The notes: a model not told the origin generated them from the letters alone. DNA of 64,000 nt from Bettongia penicillata ogilbyi (GCA_023548195.1 JAJHZJ010000061.1:5414297-5478296); one strand, 5' to 3'. Shown: positions 22,150-33,779, counted from the stretch's first letter. Program-made: numbers and translations.

Positions 22150-22775
22150 TCTAGATAATCAACAAAACGTAAATCAATGGAAACTGAGGGATGCCCATTG
22201 ATTGGGGAAGAGCTGGACAAGTTGTGGTATATGATAGTGATGGAATACTATTATGCTATAAGAAATGATGAGCAGGATGCTTTCAGAAAAACCTGAAAAG
22301 ACTTATATGAACTGATGCAAAGTGAAATGAGCAGAACCAGAAGAAAATTGTACACAGTAACAGCAGTATTGTACAATGATCAAATGTGAGTGACTTAGCT
22401 ATTCTCAGCAATAAAATAATTGAAGACAGTTCTGAAGAACTTAGGATAAAAATGCTATCCATTTCCAGAGAAAGAACTGATGGAGTCTAAATTCAGGTTG
22501 AAGCATACCTTTTTTTTTTTTTTTTACAAATTTTATTTTTCTTGAAGTTTGGTTTTTCTTGGTCTGTGTTTTCTTTCATAAGATGACTAATATGGAAATA
22601 TGTTTTGCATGACTGTATATGTATAACATATCAAATTACTTGCCTTCTCAATGAGAAGGGTGAATAAGGAGGGAGAGAATTTGGAATTCAAATTTTTAAA
22701 AAACAAATGTTAAAAAATGGTTTTACATGTAATTGGGGGGGAATCAAATACTAAATAAGTAGTTTTTTTAAATTT
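22150..22775 (+). mobile_element. L1/HAL1 3' end
   Basis: 'gatgcccattgattggggaa', 'gtggtatatgatagtgatgg', 'gaactgatgcaaagtgaaat', 'gagcagaaccagaag' and 'tgctatccatttccagagaa' lead to a tail with 'acatgtaattggggggg'. The first part resembles the end of L1 ORF2, with stops. It lies just 3' of the HAL1 copy but belongs to a different 3' end type. Confidence 0.8.
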
Positions 22776-23394
22776 AAGTTTAAAAAATACATAAATCAAG
22801 CCCTAATTTGTAGCATTTTCTGAAAATCAACTGCTTTGTGATTTTATTTTTGTTCTATACCCTCCCCATAGTTAAGGGCAGTAACATTGTTGATCACAGT
22901 ATCCCAATTCATCTATTAAAATGGATGAAATAAGTGACTAAAAAGTGAAATAAGCAATTTGCCTGTCTAGATAATGTATATTCAGTAAGCCTCAGTTGTC
23001 CTAAAATATCATGAAATTTTTCTTTGCTACTGAAAGTGAAGGAGATTAGACAACATGAATGCTAAAACTAGAGAATAGTTTTCAGCAGACTGAAGTCAAG
23101 TTTTATTAAGGACTAGAGTTCAGGTGATGGATCAAGCCTGGACATAAAGATTTATGAGTCCTCTCTGTATAGAGATGATATTTGAGGAATATAGAGACGA
23201 AACAGAAAAAGGCCCAAGACAGAACTAGACACCAATGCTTAGAAAGCAAGAGTTGGGAGATGGTACAGGAGATTGAGAAAGAGTTAACAGAATGAAGATT
23301 AAAAACTATGTAGGACATAACTCTTAATGATGTTTGTTACTCTTGAAAAGGGTGCGACTCTCGTCACTATGTCTCTGACTGCACAAACCAAAGT

Positions 23395-23490
23395 AGCCCC
23401 CACTCTTGTTTATGTCTTGTCTTCTCCTTTAGAATGTAAACTCTTTTTGGGGAGGTACAGTCATGTCTGTGTTTCAATCCCCAATGCTTA
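23395..23490 (+). mobile_element. L2 LINE 3' end
   Basis: 'ctcctttagaatgtaaactc', a degenerate acceptor-like block, then 'tcaatccccaatgcttaaca' in forward L2 order. Confidence 0.65.
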
Positions 23491-23497
23491 ACAGTTG

Positions 23498-23748
23498 TTT
23501 AGGGTTTGTTTTGAGTCATATCTGACTCTTCATGAACCCTTTTGGGGTTTTCTTGGCAAAGATACTCGAGTAGTTTGCCATTTCTTCTCCAGTTAATTTT
23601 TTAACAGATGAGGAACTAAGGCAAACAAGGTAAAATGACTTGTCCAGGGTCACACAACTAATACGTGTCCAAGGCTAGATTTAAACTCAGGAAGATGAGT
23701 CTTCCTAATTCCAGATTCAGCTATCTACTTTGCCACCTAATTGTCCTT
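23498..23748 (-). mobile_element. MAR1-type SINE (reverse)
   Basis: 'catatctgactcttcatgaa', 'ggggttttcttggcaaagat', 'gccatttcttctccagtta', 'tccagggtcacacaac' and 'tttgccacctaattgtcc'. Confidence 0.85.
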
Positions 23749-23769
23749 GCTTATCACCATGCTTGGCAC

Positions 23770-23892
23770 ATGAGCTTCTTTCTTTTTTTTTTTCTTCTTT
23801 CTTCATGTCTTGTTCTTCCTTTCTCTTTCCTTTCTTCTTTTTTTCTTCCTTCTCTCTGTTTCTCTGTCTCTCTGTCTCTGTCTCTCTCTGTC

Positions 23893-23989
<97 letters not shown>

Positions 23990-23992
23990 TAG
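23770..23992. repeat. Polypyrimidine tract with long (TC)n core
   Basis: T/C-rich sequence that becomes a nearly uninterrupted (TC)n of about 90 bases at 23890-23980. It can form triplex DNA in principle. The overlapping Ser/Leu and Arg/Glu frames are artefacts. Confidence 0.95.
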
Positions 23993-24069
23993 GATCATCC
24001 CACTAATTCCCAGTTGTATGGCCCTGTCTGTTCTTGGTTGGGCACCATCTAGTCAAAGTCTAAATTTCT

Positions 24070-24195
24070 CAATTTAATTCAATTCAATAAATGTGCTATG
24101 AAATGCCTACACCCAAGATACTAGGCTAAGAATGGGAATACAAAGGTAAAAGCAAAACACTTTCCACCTTCAAGGAGTTTATGTTCAATTGACTA
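24070..24195 (-). mobile_element. L2 LINE 3' end (reverse)
   Basis: 'aattcaataaatgtgctatg', 'actaggctaagaatgggaat' and 'accttcaaggagtttatgtt'. Confidence 0.65.
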
Positions 24196-24932
24196 TTTCC
24201 CATGGTTGCTTTAGCACCTAAAATAAGACTTCTACAGATAACTTTCACAAAGTATTGACAGATAAACTCACTTAAGAAATAATCCCCATGTCAAATGCTG
24301 ATTGGTGCTTGAAATTCTCTTTAGCATTAAAGTTCTTTTTGCCACTTTGGGCCAAGAGTCAGATTCAGAGTTTTGTACTTTGGTATTTTGAAATGACCTC
24401 TAGGTTTATTTGTGTTCATTTGATTGCTTTTTTAAAAAAAATATGAAATCTCTTTGGGATTGAGTCAATGGGATGTAGGTACTTCCAAACATTTGCTCCC
24501 CTTTCTGCTACTTATCTTAGAGCAGCAGAGGGGATATCAATAAGAGCAAAACTCTAATTCTCTGACTGCAAAATAGGACAAAATCTGTTTTCCAGTCTGC
24601 AACTAATTACCAATATACTTACTTTATTTCTTCATATTTCCCCATTTTTGTAAGATCACTTAAATACAGATGGAGTCCTCTCTAAAAACTCATCTTATTC
24701 ATCTTCGATTCTTTTAACTGATCTGTTATCTCATCATAGGTCTGCTATTGCTGCAACCTCCTCTTCATCTTCCTTCATGACTTCGTCCTCTTTCTCTGAC
24801 AGGAACTGAGACAGGAGCAGGCTCGGAAGGTGTGAGGCTTGCCCTACTGCACCCCCTCTCCTAAAGCGTTTCTTTGAACTTAAAAAAAAAACATGGCTAT
24901 TCCCCCCTCAACTGGCTAGTTGCTTTTTGTTA
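24196..24932. other. Unassigned sequence
   Basis: No recognised repeat or gene. A small acidic frame can be read on the minus strand near 24740-24840 but is too short and too broken to call. Confidence 0.25.
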
Positions 24933-25008
24933 ACGATTGGCTCAATTAGTGCTTAGCACAATGCCTGAAACATAGTAGATGCTTAATAAATGTTGATTGA
25001 TTGACTGG
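24933..25008 (+). mobile_element. L2 LINE 3' terminus
   Basis: 'tagtgcttagcacaatgcct', 'acatagtagatgcttaataa' and the 'ttgattgattgactgg' tail repeats are the diagnostic L2 3' end. Confidence 0.85.
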
Positions 25009-25857
25009 TATTTACATGAGCCCATTTGAAATCTTCCTTTTTTGTAGATTTTTGTGGAAGAATGAAATTTTCCATTTCTGGAGAAAAATATGTGCATTCT
25101 TCACTCATAAGTATAACAAAGTTCTTTTACTTACTTTGCAATTATACAAAGAACAAATTATATCAGGGTATAATGTGATAGAATATGAGAATTGGATGCT
25201 AAATAGCAATTTAGCATCTTTAAGGTATAACAGGAAGGAAAAACATAATAAGTTATCTCCTCCCCTATTATATCCAGTAACACTCACAAGGAACCCTGCT
25301 CTACAGAAAAAACAGCTACAATTCTCCTTTAAGAATGAGGAAACACATTCAGTAAAGTGTAATAAGAGAGAAGTCACTAAGTTTGAGGGCAGCTTGCCTT
25401 CATGGCTTTGTTTGTGGGCAAGTCAACTCACACCCAGCACATCCCAGTGTCATCTGAGGTCATGGTACGTTGTTAATATCTGTGCATCAGAAAGACAGTC
25501 GAGTAGTATGATTTCCAAAATTCCTTAAGAGACTATTTACAGCTACTAATAATGGCACAGATACTGCCCTTTCATCCCCTACCCCATCCCCCTTCTCAAT
25601 TTGATAATGAGAATAAGTGAGGAAGAAGTAATTCTGATTTCTATACAGATATGATGGTTAATAAAAATCCATTATGCCAGTGGCCCATGCCAGTTCTTTA
25701 AAACATGCTCCATATGCTTATCAGACTTTTTTGTTTACTCTTTCATATTTGATATTTTATAATTTGGGAGGCTAAATTATATTGCTTGAAAACTTGCCAC
25801 AGATCCTAAGAATTTTCGTTTGTCTTTTAAGAAATATGCAGTTTCAGAGAGCTCTCC
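25009..25857. other. Unassigned; longest unexplained frame in the window
   Basis: A plus-strand frame at 25001-25528 (175 codons) starts inside an L2 tail. The peptide shows no domain, signal or repeat that I recognise. AT-rich codon use, the lack of splice or promoter context and the start in L2 argue for chance. Reported only because of its length. Confidence 0.25.
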
Positions 25858-25979
25858 TCCAACTCATTCATTCCAAAATCATTTCTTGAGAGCCTATTAT
25901 AAGAAGAGTCCTGTGCTAGGGAAGAGAGAGAACTATAGCATGGTCCCTGCCTTCAGAGAGCTCACAATGTAACAAAGGA

Positions 25980-25980
<1 letters not shown>
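25858..25980 (-). mobile_element. L2 LINE 3' end (reverse)
   Basis: 'catttcttgagagcctatta', 'gtcctgtgctagggaagaga', then 'ctgccttcagagagctcaca'. Confidence 0.75.
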
Positions 25981-25985
<5 letters not shown>

Positions 25986-26023
<38 letters not shown>

Positions 26024-26026
26024 ATA
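25986..26026. repeat. (CA)n microsatellite
   Basis: About 20 dinucleotide units with a single 'aaac' interruption. Confidence 0.95.
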
Positions 26027-26367
26027 ACTCTATGTGTGCATGTGACCCTGGAAAGGTTTCTCTTAACTTCTCATTGCCCCAGATGACTCTCTAAGACTTG
26101 GAGCTAGTAGATTGGTAGAGGGAAATTTCCTAAGTGTTCCCAATATCAGACATCACAGATCCAGACCTCCCCCCCAAAAAACAAAATCTATAAATAACTC
26201 ATATCAGAGCAAACTATGATAAGAAGAGTAACATCATTTTAGAGAGATGGGAAAACTTGACCAAGTTGTGCTCTCTTTAGTTATGGCTATATGCTCTGAA
26301 AATAGAGTCCTTTATTTAGGGACAGCTTGTCCTATGTTGTTTCCTTTGTTTAGTATGTGTAAGACTC

Positions 26368-26640
26368 AGGCAGTTAGTGGTACAATTGATAGAGCACTGG
26401 GCCTGGGGTCAGAAGGCTGATTTTAAATATAGTCTTGGACACTTACTAGCTGTCACCCTGGGTAAGTCATTTGAACTCTGTCTGCCTCAGTTTCTTCAAC
26501 TGTAAAATGGAGATAACAAGATCACCTACCCACCCAGAGTTGTTGTGAGGAACAAATGAGATAATGTTTGTAAAAGCACTTAGCATGCTGCATGAAATAT
26601 AGTAGGTACTACGCAAATGCTTATTCCTTTCCTCCCTTTT
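26368..26640 (+). mobile_element. MIR SINE
   Basis: 'acaattgatagagcactggg', 'cttactagctgtcaccctgg', 'tctgcctcagtttcttcaac', 'gttgttgtgaggaacaaatg' and 'atatagtaggtactacgcaa'. Near full length, with the L2-like MIR 3' end. Confidence 0.85.
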
Positions 26641-26789
26641 GTTCTTACTTCCCCTAATCTTCAGGCTCAGGCTACTTCCATGGCAAATTGTCAATTTCCT
26701 ATAATAGTGGATAACTGAGCAGAGTATCTGGAGATAATATCCCCCAAGTTGCGGACCACTACCCATCAGGCCAGTGAGAAATGACCTAA

Positions 26790-27060
26790 ATGTCCTCTGG
26801 GGGTAGGCTCAATCTTGCCTTTTGAGGATTCTGCATAGGAGTTGGGACAGAAAATGAAAATAAGGGGATTGAGTAAGGAGCCTTGAGAATGTTTTCAGAA
26901 TAGGGACTAGAAGAGATTGTCTAAGGGAATCCTGGAGGCTGGGTAAGTGGAACAATACAGATAAAAATGAGTAACAGTCTTGCACATCAAGGTCAGAGAG
27001 AACTCTTGGGGGAGGAATTGGTCTTTGTGTTGAATGCCAAGCAACAGAAAAGAGAAGGTT
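26790..27060 (-). mobile_element. L2 LINE body fragment (reverse)
   Basis: Phrases resembling the inverted L2 body: 'gagccttgagaatg', 'gagattgtctaagggaatcc', 'gggtaagtggaaca'. Diverged. Confidence 0.4.
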
Positions 27061-27439
27061 GACAAGAATAGATCTGTGGTTGGGTCAGGTAGAGATATAT
27101 GGAACATTTCACAGGGACAATTTTTTAACAAGTAGAAAGTGGGGAGAAGGGGATCATATTAAGGAGGAAGTATGTGCTTTGCCAGCCTTTTTAAATGCTT
27201 TATATAAATATAAACAATTTTCATTATATCCTCCTCTTTCAAGTTCCTGAATCTTTCACATTTTTCCTTGTTACTCCTCCTTTTCCTCTACTAGTGCACA
27301 TAGTTTTACTTTAGCTATTAATTTCATTGTTTTTAATTATACATTTCAAGACTAAACACTAGTGTGTAAGATCTTTAAAAAAAAATGAAGTAGCCCCATA
27401 TTTTAATTATTCCAGGTAGAAAAAAAAATCTTGACTTGT

Positions 27440-28156
27440 TTTTTGCCCCCCCTCTGTATATCTTTAGAATTTATCACAGTGCCTGGAATATAGTTGACAC
27501 TTGACAAATGCTTGTCAGTCTGTTAATTTTCAGGTTCCTTTATATCACTGCCACATTTAATACCACTGACTAAATGTCCTTTCATGAAACTTTCTCTTCC
27601 CTTGACTTCCAAGATGTAAACTATTTTGATTCTTCTCTTACCTGATTTTATTTATTTGTTTTCTTCTGTATCCTTCATTGGCACCCCTTCTTACTCCTAC
27701 TCTTTGAATGAGAATGTTTGCTGAGATTCAGTTCTCAACCTTCTCTTCTCACCTTGAACTTGGCTTTCTTTTGCTATCAGCAATACGTGAATGTCTTCCC
27801 TCTCTAGTCTTGACCATCTCACATGAGCTACAGTATTCCATCTCCCTGTTGGCCATTTCCACTCGAATATTCTGCTCTCATTTACAATTCAACTTGTCTA
27901 ATTCTAAAATTATCATCTTCCTCCCCAAACAACTTCCATGAATGATCTATTTCTGTTAATGGTGTCATCATCCTCCCACCCAACCAAGCTTTAATTTATA
28001 TCCATCTCTCATTCTTCCCTCTCTCTAATTCCTTATATCTAGTCAACCACCAAACTTTTCAGTTCTTTTCTTTTAATGTCTGTTGTCTCTTCTTCTTCCT
28101 TTCTATTCACACTACCGTCACTTTAGTATAAGCTTTCATCATCTTGCACCTGTACT
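27440..28156 (+). mobile_element. L2 LINE (3' terminus followed by body of a second copy)
   Basis: 27470-27535 is an L2 terminus ('cagtgcctggaatatagttg', 'gacaaatgcttgtcagtctg'). From there to about 28156 the C/T-rich text follows forward L2 body, e.g. 'aacttgtctaattctaaaat' and 'atcatcttcctccccaaac'. The order suggests at least two copies. No open frame survives. Confidence 0.55.
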
Positions 28157-28433
28157 GTCAGAACCAACTCCCAAATGATTCCCTTGTCTCCATTTTCACT
28201 GCTCTGTGATCTCTTGCACAGCATTCATGCATTATTCAATAAATATTTATCAAGGATCTACATGTGTCAGGCACTGGGAAATAGAGACAAAAATGAAATT
28301 GTCCCTGCTCTCAAAGAACTTATATCTTATTGGGAGAGATATAGAGATAAAAATATGTGTGGGTATAGATTTATATGTCTATGCTTATAAATATAATTGT
28401 ACATTGTTTTAAGAATAGTAGAGGTGCACTATG
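28157..28433. repeat. Copy A of a local duplicated block (contains L2 reverse)
   Basis: From 'cttgtctccattttcactgc' through 'gaggtgc' the block matches 29817-30057 at about 95% by eye over some 245 bases, with about ten substitutions and two or three small indels. The left edge differs by a 15-base or so indel after 'tcagaacca'. Inside it is an inverted L2 3' end ('tcaataaatatttatcaagg', 'gtgtcaggcactggg'). L2 copies are normally far more diverged, so a later duplication of the locus is the better reading. Confidence 0.8.
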
Positions 28434-29806
28434 TTTTGGCCAATCAGTTATATATGTCCACTAACTCTGGATGTGACTCATAGGGAAGCATGTCTAATTG
28501 ATTAATTATTAATGTTAACATCAAAAGGGGAGGCAGAATACTAGGGCCAGAGACTGGCCATTTTGCTGTCACCAGAGAAAGGGTACTGGCTAAAATTATA
28601 TCTACCTGTTCTCCTACATATTGTTAGTCTAGAGAAAGTAGTTTTTAGGTTCAAGCTGAATTCCTAATCTCCATCTTTTAATGGGGGAATGGAGTATACC
28701 AAAGAATATATTCAAGGCTTGACTCTCTTCCCACCAATTGCCAATTTAACCACAAAACACAAGTAACAAATGGCAAATAAACCGATTTGTCCAACTCAAC
28801 AGCAAAACAGAAATCAGGGAAGATACACATATGAGAATATGCCATATGATATAGAGTGAAGGAGTTCCCCTACTGGGAGTGACATCTTAGAGCAGCCAAG
28901 AGGGTGCCCTTGATCTCCTCTAAGGGGAAATTCTCCGAAGTTTCTAGTAAAGCAAGTTGGGGATAGGGATATAATAGAGGTGCAGCTTCTTCAACATCTC
29001 AGCTTCTTCCCAAAGACTTTCTCTCCCTTAAGAGAATCTGAAACTGATGAGAGTTGGAAGAGAGGGGGTGAGATCCCCCCCAAAGACTGGAGTACCAGGG
29101 GCAGGTGGACTGAAATGAATTCAGGGACTCAAGCATTCTTGAGATCAAGGTAAAGATTTACTATGCCTTTCAGTGGGCAAGAGTTCTTAGGGAACCCACA
29201 ACCTTAGACAGGTACAGGTAGAGTTTATATAGGATATTCTATAGTATAATATGTGCCAAGTGTGATGACTAGGTGATTCAGGGCAGGATTAAGGAATGAT
29301 TACTTCTTAAATTACTACACTTTTAGAATCTACTGAGCAGCTATTTTACCCAGAGTTCATTGTGAAACAACCCAAGGTGGGGCTACATGGAGGTGTGGTT
29401 TTAGTCCTGAAAAGTCACTAAGTCAACTAATGGTCAGGACTGACTAAAGAATGCCAGGCTGTTCTCATCAGTGTCTTGTTAGACAAGATAAATGTAAGGG
29501 AACGTATGTATGTCTAAGTTGATCATTGAGTAGTGAATGTCATTATGACCCAGTACACAGCCAGTTCAGCCAGTGCACAGCTAGTTCAAACTAATAAATT
29601 CTATAAGTGTAGCTGGCTATTATATTAGAAAGACAGGTTTTTCTGTTTGTTTGTTTATTTTTGTTTCTTCTGCTGGGGCAGGCTATTCTTGGGCTGGAGA
29701 GAAACTGCCTGGGATAGTGTTTTGAGGCTAGGGAGAAAGTGATTTTTATAGAGAAATGTGATTTTAGGATTGAGGTCCAATCCTAAGGGTGCACCTAAAC
29801 ACCCTA
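28434..29806 (-). mobile_element. LTR-like (endogenous retrovirus-derived) segment between the duplicated blocks
   Basis: On the minus strand this 1.37-kb segment shows an LTR-style promoter layout. A TATA-like 'cctatataaactc' (about 29221-29233) is followed by 'ggttgtgggttcc' and a polyadenylation-like 'catagtaaatc' about 55 bases on. A G-rich 'ctttggggggg' after that could be a worn primer-binding region, but this is weak. No gag, pol or env frame is seen. The ends are not resolved; one or two diverged LTRs or a truncated provirus are possible. Confidence 0.45.
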
Positions 29807-29807
29807 T

Positions 29808-30057
29808 CAGAACCATCCTTGTCTCCATTTTCACTGCTCTGTGATCTCTTGCACAGCATTCATGCATTATTCAATAAGTGTTTATCAAGGATCTACATGT
29901 GTCAGGCACTGGGAAATAGAGACAAAAATGAAATTGTCTTTGCTCTCAAAGAACTTATATCTTATTGGAAGAGATACAGAGATAAAATATGTATGGGTAT
30001 AGATTTATATGTCTATGCTTATAAACAGTACATTGTTTTAAGAACAGTAGAGGTGCT
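29808..30057. repeat. Copy B of the local duplicated block (contains L2 reverse)
   Basis: Direct-orientation partner of 28157-28433. Its right side probably continues into the L2 relic at 30340-31300, so this copy is probably the original location and copy A the duplicate. Confidence 0.8.
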
Positions 30058-30236
30058 GAAAGCTGGAAGCCGAAGACCAGGATCTCTCTTTTCTCCTGCT
30101 CTTGCCACTTCCATCCTTCATTCGGACTGGAATATTGAATATCAGTCTCCACCAATAAGGAAACACCTATGTAAATGGGCTTTGAGGTAAGGGTTCCATA
30201 ACTATATATAATTATAAATCACAGACATACAAAATA

Positions 30237-30323
30237 TACAGAATGTCCCAAAAGTCTTGGTTTCATTTTAAGCTATTTAAGCAATTAAAGTTTAAATCTG
30301 CACTAAGACTTTTGGAACACCCA
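30237..30323. mobile_element. Mariner-like palindromic MITE
   Basis: 'cagaatgtcccaaaagtctt' at the left and 'aagacttttggaacaccc' at the right are inverted copies. The centre keeps 'agctatttaagcaattaaag', giving an almost palindromic 87-base element. Half-copies lie at 33363-33402 and 40072-40112. It has no coding capacity; a mariner-family transposase is assumed by analogy. Confidence 0.65.
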
Positions 30324-30339
30324 GTTTGCAAAATAAATA

Positions 30340-31300
30340 TAAGGTGATTAGTGCGAGAAGGACTCTAGCAGCTGGAGGATCAAGAAAGATTTGAAGGTAC
30401 TTGAGCTGAGTTTTAAATGAGTGTAAGATGTAAAGAGAGAGTAGATTCCTGATGTATGCCAGGACAGACAGTGCAAAGACAAGGAGACAAGAGATAGAGT
30501 ATCATGTGTGAGGAAGAATAAGTAAGCCAGTCTAGCTGGATGAGAGTGAAAGTAGGTGTAGAGGGAGGTAAGGCATAGCGAAATGGAAAAGGTAGGTTGG
30601 AGCCAAGTGGTAAAAGGATTTAAAAGCCCAAAAGGGGAATATATATTCAATCCTAAAGCTATGGGACATTTGTTGAAATTTATTAATAGGGGAATTACAT
30701 GGTCAAATCTATACTTTAGAAAAGTCATGTTAGCAGTTGTATGGAAGTTGATTGGGTAGGGAGGGAGGTGAGGCCAAAAAAAAAAAAAAACAATTAGGAA
30801 GCCAGATGAGAGCAAAGATGAGAGTCATGTGTAAACAGAAGGGGATGGATGTGTGATTTTGTGGAGAAAGAAACTACAAGATTTGCCAGCTGAATGGATA
30901 GGTGAGATGGGGATAATGAGAAGCCAAGGTTAATGCTGAGGTGATAAATCTAAATGTCAGGAAGGATATTTCTTGAAAGAAAGAGGTACATTTGTAGAGT
31001 GTGTGTTTTGGGGCAAAGATGATGAGCTCTCTTCCCTACTGAATTTTAAATGCCTACAAATATCCAGTTTGAAATAGCCTTTAGAAAGTTGAATTTAAGC
31101 AATTAGGACTCGAGAGAATAGAACTGAATATATAGACCCAGGAATCATCTGCATAGAGGTAATCATTAAATTCAAGGGAGTTGATGAGTACATATAAAGA
31201 TAGCATAGAGAAAGTAAAGGACAGATCTTTAGGGTATCCTCACAGATAGTGGATGTGACATGGATGAAGAGCCAGCAAAAGAGACTGAGAAGGAGCTGTC
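30340..31300 (-). mobile_element. L2 LINE body (reverse)
   Basis: Long inverted L2 text: 'gagctgagttttaaatgagt', 'cagtctagctggatgagagt', 'gccaagtggtaaaaggattt', 'ttaataggggaattacatgg', 'gaagccagatgagagcaaag' and 'caggaatcatctgcatagag'. The mariner-like insert and an A-run at 30778-30790 interrupt it. Confidence 0.7.
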
Positions 31301-31309
31301 AGACAGAAG

Positions 31310-31390
31310 GAGGAAGAGGAGGAAAGAAATAGAGAGAGACAGACAGAGACAAAGAGACAGAGCCAGACAGAGACAGAGAGAGCACAAAAA
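31310..31390. repeat. Purine-rich (AGAC)n/(AG)n tract
   Basis: 'agagagagacagacagagac' and variants. The Arg/Gln-rich frame at 31260-31457 is produced by this repeat. Confidence 0.85.
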
Positions 31391-31429
31391 CCCAGGGAAG
31401 AAAGAATATCCAAGAGGGCAGGGTGCTCA

Positions 31430-32690
31430 AGAATGTTATGTGCTTCAGAAACACTAAAAAGGATAAGTATTAAGAATAGCCCATCGTATTTGAAAAAGAA
31501 CAGATTGTTGAAAGCAGAGGCCCCCCACTTATTGTTCTACATGTTTGGGCATGTCTACTACTCATAATCTCAGTTAGCAAATTCTCCTTTTTCAGGGACT
31601 GATGAAAATAAGAAACATTATCTTTAACTGATGTAGCCTCACAGCCAGCTCACTAAACTTCCGTCCACCATCTTTCTACACACTCATTCACCACTAAGCC
31701 CTCTCAGGGTCTCAAATATGATCACACATACACACACACACATCTCCCCATAACTACCTATGACCACCACTTATCTGTAACACCTACATGATATTTACAG
31801 CACTTACATCAGCTATGAATATCCAGACACAATTCTGAATTGTGAAATACGACAGACTCTCCACATGGAAGACAGAACCAAAACAACATTTTTTTCAGTC
31901 ATCAGAAAACTAAATCCATCATAGTAACAAAGAAATCTATACATAGTAACAATGCAGAGGGCAACACCAGCCCTAAGCCTTCCCTCTGTCAACTCCATTA
32001 AACAAGTCACAGACAAGCTCTCTCATTCATGCTAGCCAGCTGCTAGGCTTCCATGTGACTTAAGCAGGTTACACAGATCTATTAATGAATGGGAAAGATC
32101 TTCCCATTTAAATTACCCATTACACTATCCCTCAAGGTGTGACAATAATGGAAGCCATTCAGGTCAATAAGAGGAGCAAATCAAAGCCTTTTAGGCCCTG
32201 GTGGAGATCTGTCTCCTTTGCCTCTGAAAACACTGCACCAGGCTTTAGGGAAACTACTGGAAAGATATTATTTCACATGGTTCAATGGAAGCCAGAAGCA
32301 ACTGAACTTTCTCTCTCCAAAGAAAGGAGGATGTGTTTTCCAGGACAAATGAACTACAGAGCGTGAGGTTCAGAGTGAAGTGACATGATAAGGCCCCCAT
32401 CTGTGGTTTCCCAGCCAGGTTAACCACCACTGATCTACTCTGACTCATTTCAGCATTCTCTCTATGGCCACCCCTTTTCACCAGAACTTCTTTTGCCTTC
32501 ACCGGAAATCAATACCAGTCTCCCTCATCAATGAGACTTTCCTAGAATCCCTTTCAGTTGTACCTATAATACATCCCTCTAAGAAGAGAATAGACCATGC
32601 CCTTCTACCAAGAGCTCTGGTTTGACTTTCAAGAAAAGACACAAACACACACAAGTTACCAGTGAGGCATGTGATTTATCCAGAGGAAAA
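31430..32690. other. Unassigned sequence
   Basis: About 1.25 kb without any SINE, L2 or L1 signature I can name. The texture, with 'tccctcaaggtgtgacaata' near 32130, is compatible with an old LTR element, but I see no defined ends. No coding frame stands out. Confidence 0.3.
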
Positions 32691-32694
32691 CATT

Positions 32695-32850
32695 AGAACA
32701 GGGGCCAAATATCTAAGCAAGAAAGAGACATCATGGAAAGAGCTATGAGACAGTGAATGTCAGTCAGGCACTTAAGTAGGTAGGTAATTGCATTTTAAAC
32801 CTAATGTGAGATGCCTAATAGGACATCAAGTTTTGATACATTTATGAGTA
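32695..32850 (-). mobile_element. L2 LINE body fragment (reverse)
   Basis: 'taatgtgagatgcctaatag' followed by 'gacatcaag' matches the inverted L2 body segment with 'gagatgcctattagacatc'. Confidence 0.5.
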
Positions 32851-32998
32851 GGATTGATGATCACAAATTGCACATTTCTATTTAGAATGTCACGTTCTTC
32901 CTTAACATTTGACAGTGTTCGGTATCTTCATTTTTTTTTCCAGATTTTAAGATCTCAGCTGCTTATCCTTTCTTAAAAGGAGTCACTGATGAGTACAG

Positions 32999-32999
<1 letters not shown>

Positions 33000-33037
<38 letters not shown>

Positions 33038-33056
33038 TACACATACACACACACAG
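33000..33056. repeat. (CA)n microsatellite
   Basis: About 15 pure CA units, then atac/acat variants and a further short (CA)n. Confidence 0.95.
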
Positions 33057-33362
33057 CTGTTACACTAGCCCCCCTCTCATTTCAAAACTGGCTTTTCCCT
33101 GTGAATTTGCAGATGCTGTAGGAAGGATAACTGACCACACAGAAGCCTCCCCTTTTTTCTCTTCCTCCAATCCCTTTATCTTCTAAAGAGAATGTCCTAA
33201 GAGACAGGGAGGGTAATAAGGTGCTGCTTTGTGTCTTTAATCTCACTGAAGTCAGTTCCTGACTATCCCCTGGGAGTCTTGAGGGCTATGGGGCATCAGC
33301 AATTCTACCTCTCTGTACCATACCGAAATCTAGCTTTAGTCAGCATCCTGCCTTTTAGCTTT

Positions 33363-33402
33363 ACTAGTTTAAAACTGCACTGAGTTTTGGAACACCCTGC
33401 AT
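33363..33402. mobile_element. Mariner-like MITE half-copy
   Basis: 'tagtttaaaactgcactgag' followed by 'ttttggaacaccctgc' matches the right arm of the element at 30237-30323. Confidence 0.6.
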
Positions 33403-33544
33403 AGTACCTAAAAAAACAAAAAACAAAACCTCAAAACCCACTACTTTAAGAAGTCACACAGGCTCTTGACCTTGCAGTCAGCTGAATGAATAACTGGAAT
33501 ATGATTTCTTTAATCATGTAACACTCTGCATTACTCTGCTTGAG

Positions 33545-33645
33545 ATATTTTAGGGCTAGAAAGGACCTTGAGACTATTTAGTCCTTTCTGTTGTCTTTAG
33601 GTAAGATCTCAAATAAGTACAGTGTTCCACTTAAAGAAGGCAACA
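33545..33645 (+). mobile_element. MIR3-like CORE-SINE fragment
   Basis: 'ttagggctagaaaggacctt' and 'gagactatttagtcctttct' match the 'agagctggaagggacc' and 'catctagtccaa' block of this old SINE. Confidence 0.55.
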
Positions 33646-33779
33646 CCATTGACCTTGTAATATGTTTACTCCCTCTAGTGAGGAAGATTTTTTCCTAATA
33701 TCTAGCCTAAATCCCTCATGCTATACTATTAACCTATTTCATCTTGTTCTTTCTTATGTAATAACAGTCCATAAACTTG

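Noticed and set aside
23665..24077. Ser/Leu-rich plus-strand and Arg/Glu minus-strand frames
   Set aside because: They are translations of the (TC)n tract; similar frames at 15935-16327 and 47513-47879 were rejected for the same reason.
25001..25528. 175-codon plus-strand frame, the longest outside the retroelement ORF1 apart from simple repeats
   Set aside because: It starts in an L2 tail, matches no domain I know, and has no splice or promoter context.
29085..29100. Retroviral primer-binding-site-like 'ctttggggggg' run on the minus strand
   Set aside because: Only a G-run is shared with a proline-type site; without defined LTR ends or internal genes this is too weak to annotate.
31260..31457. 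Arg/Gln/Glu-rich 65-codon frame resembling an SR-type protein
   Set aside because: It lies in an inverted L2 body and an (AGAC)n tract, which explain the composition.
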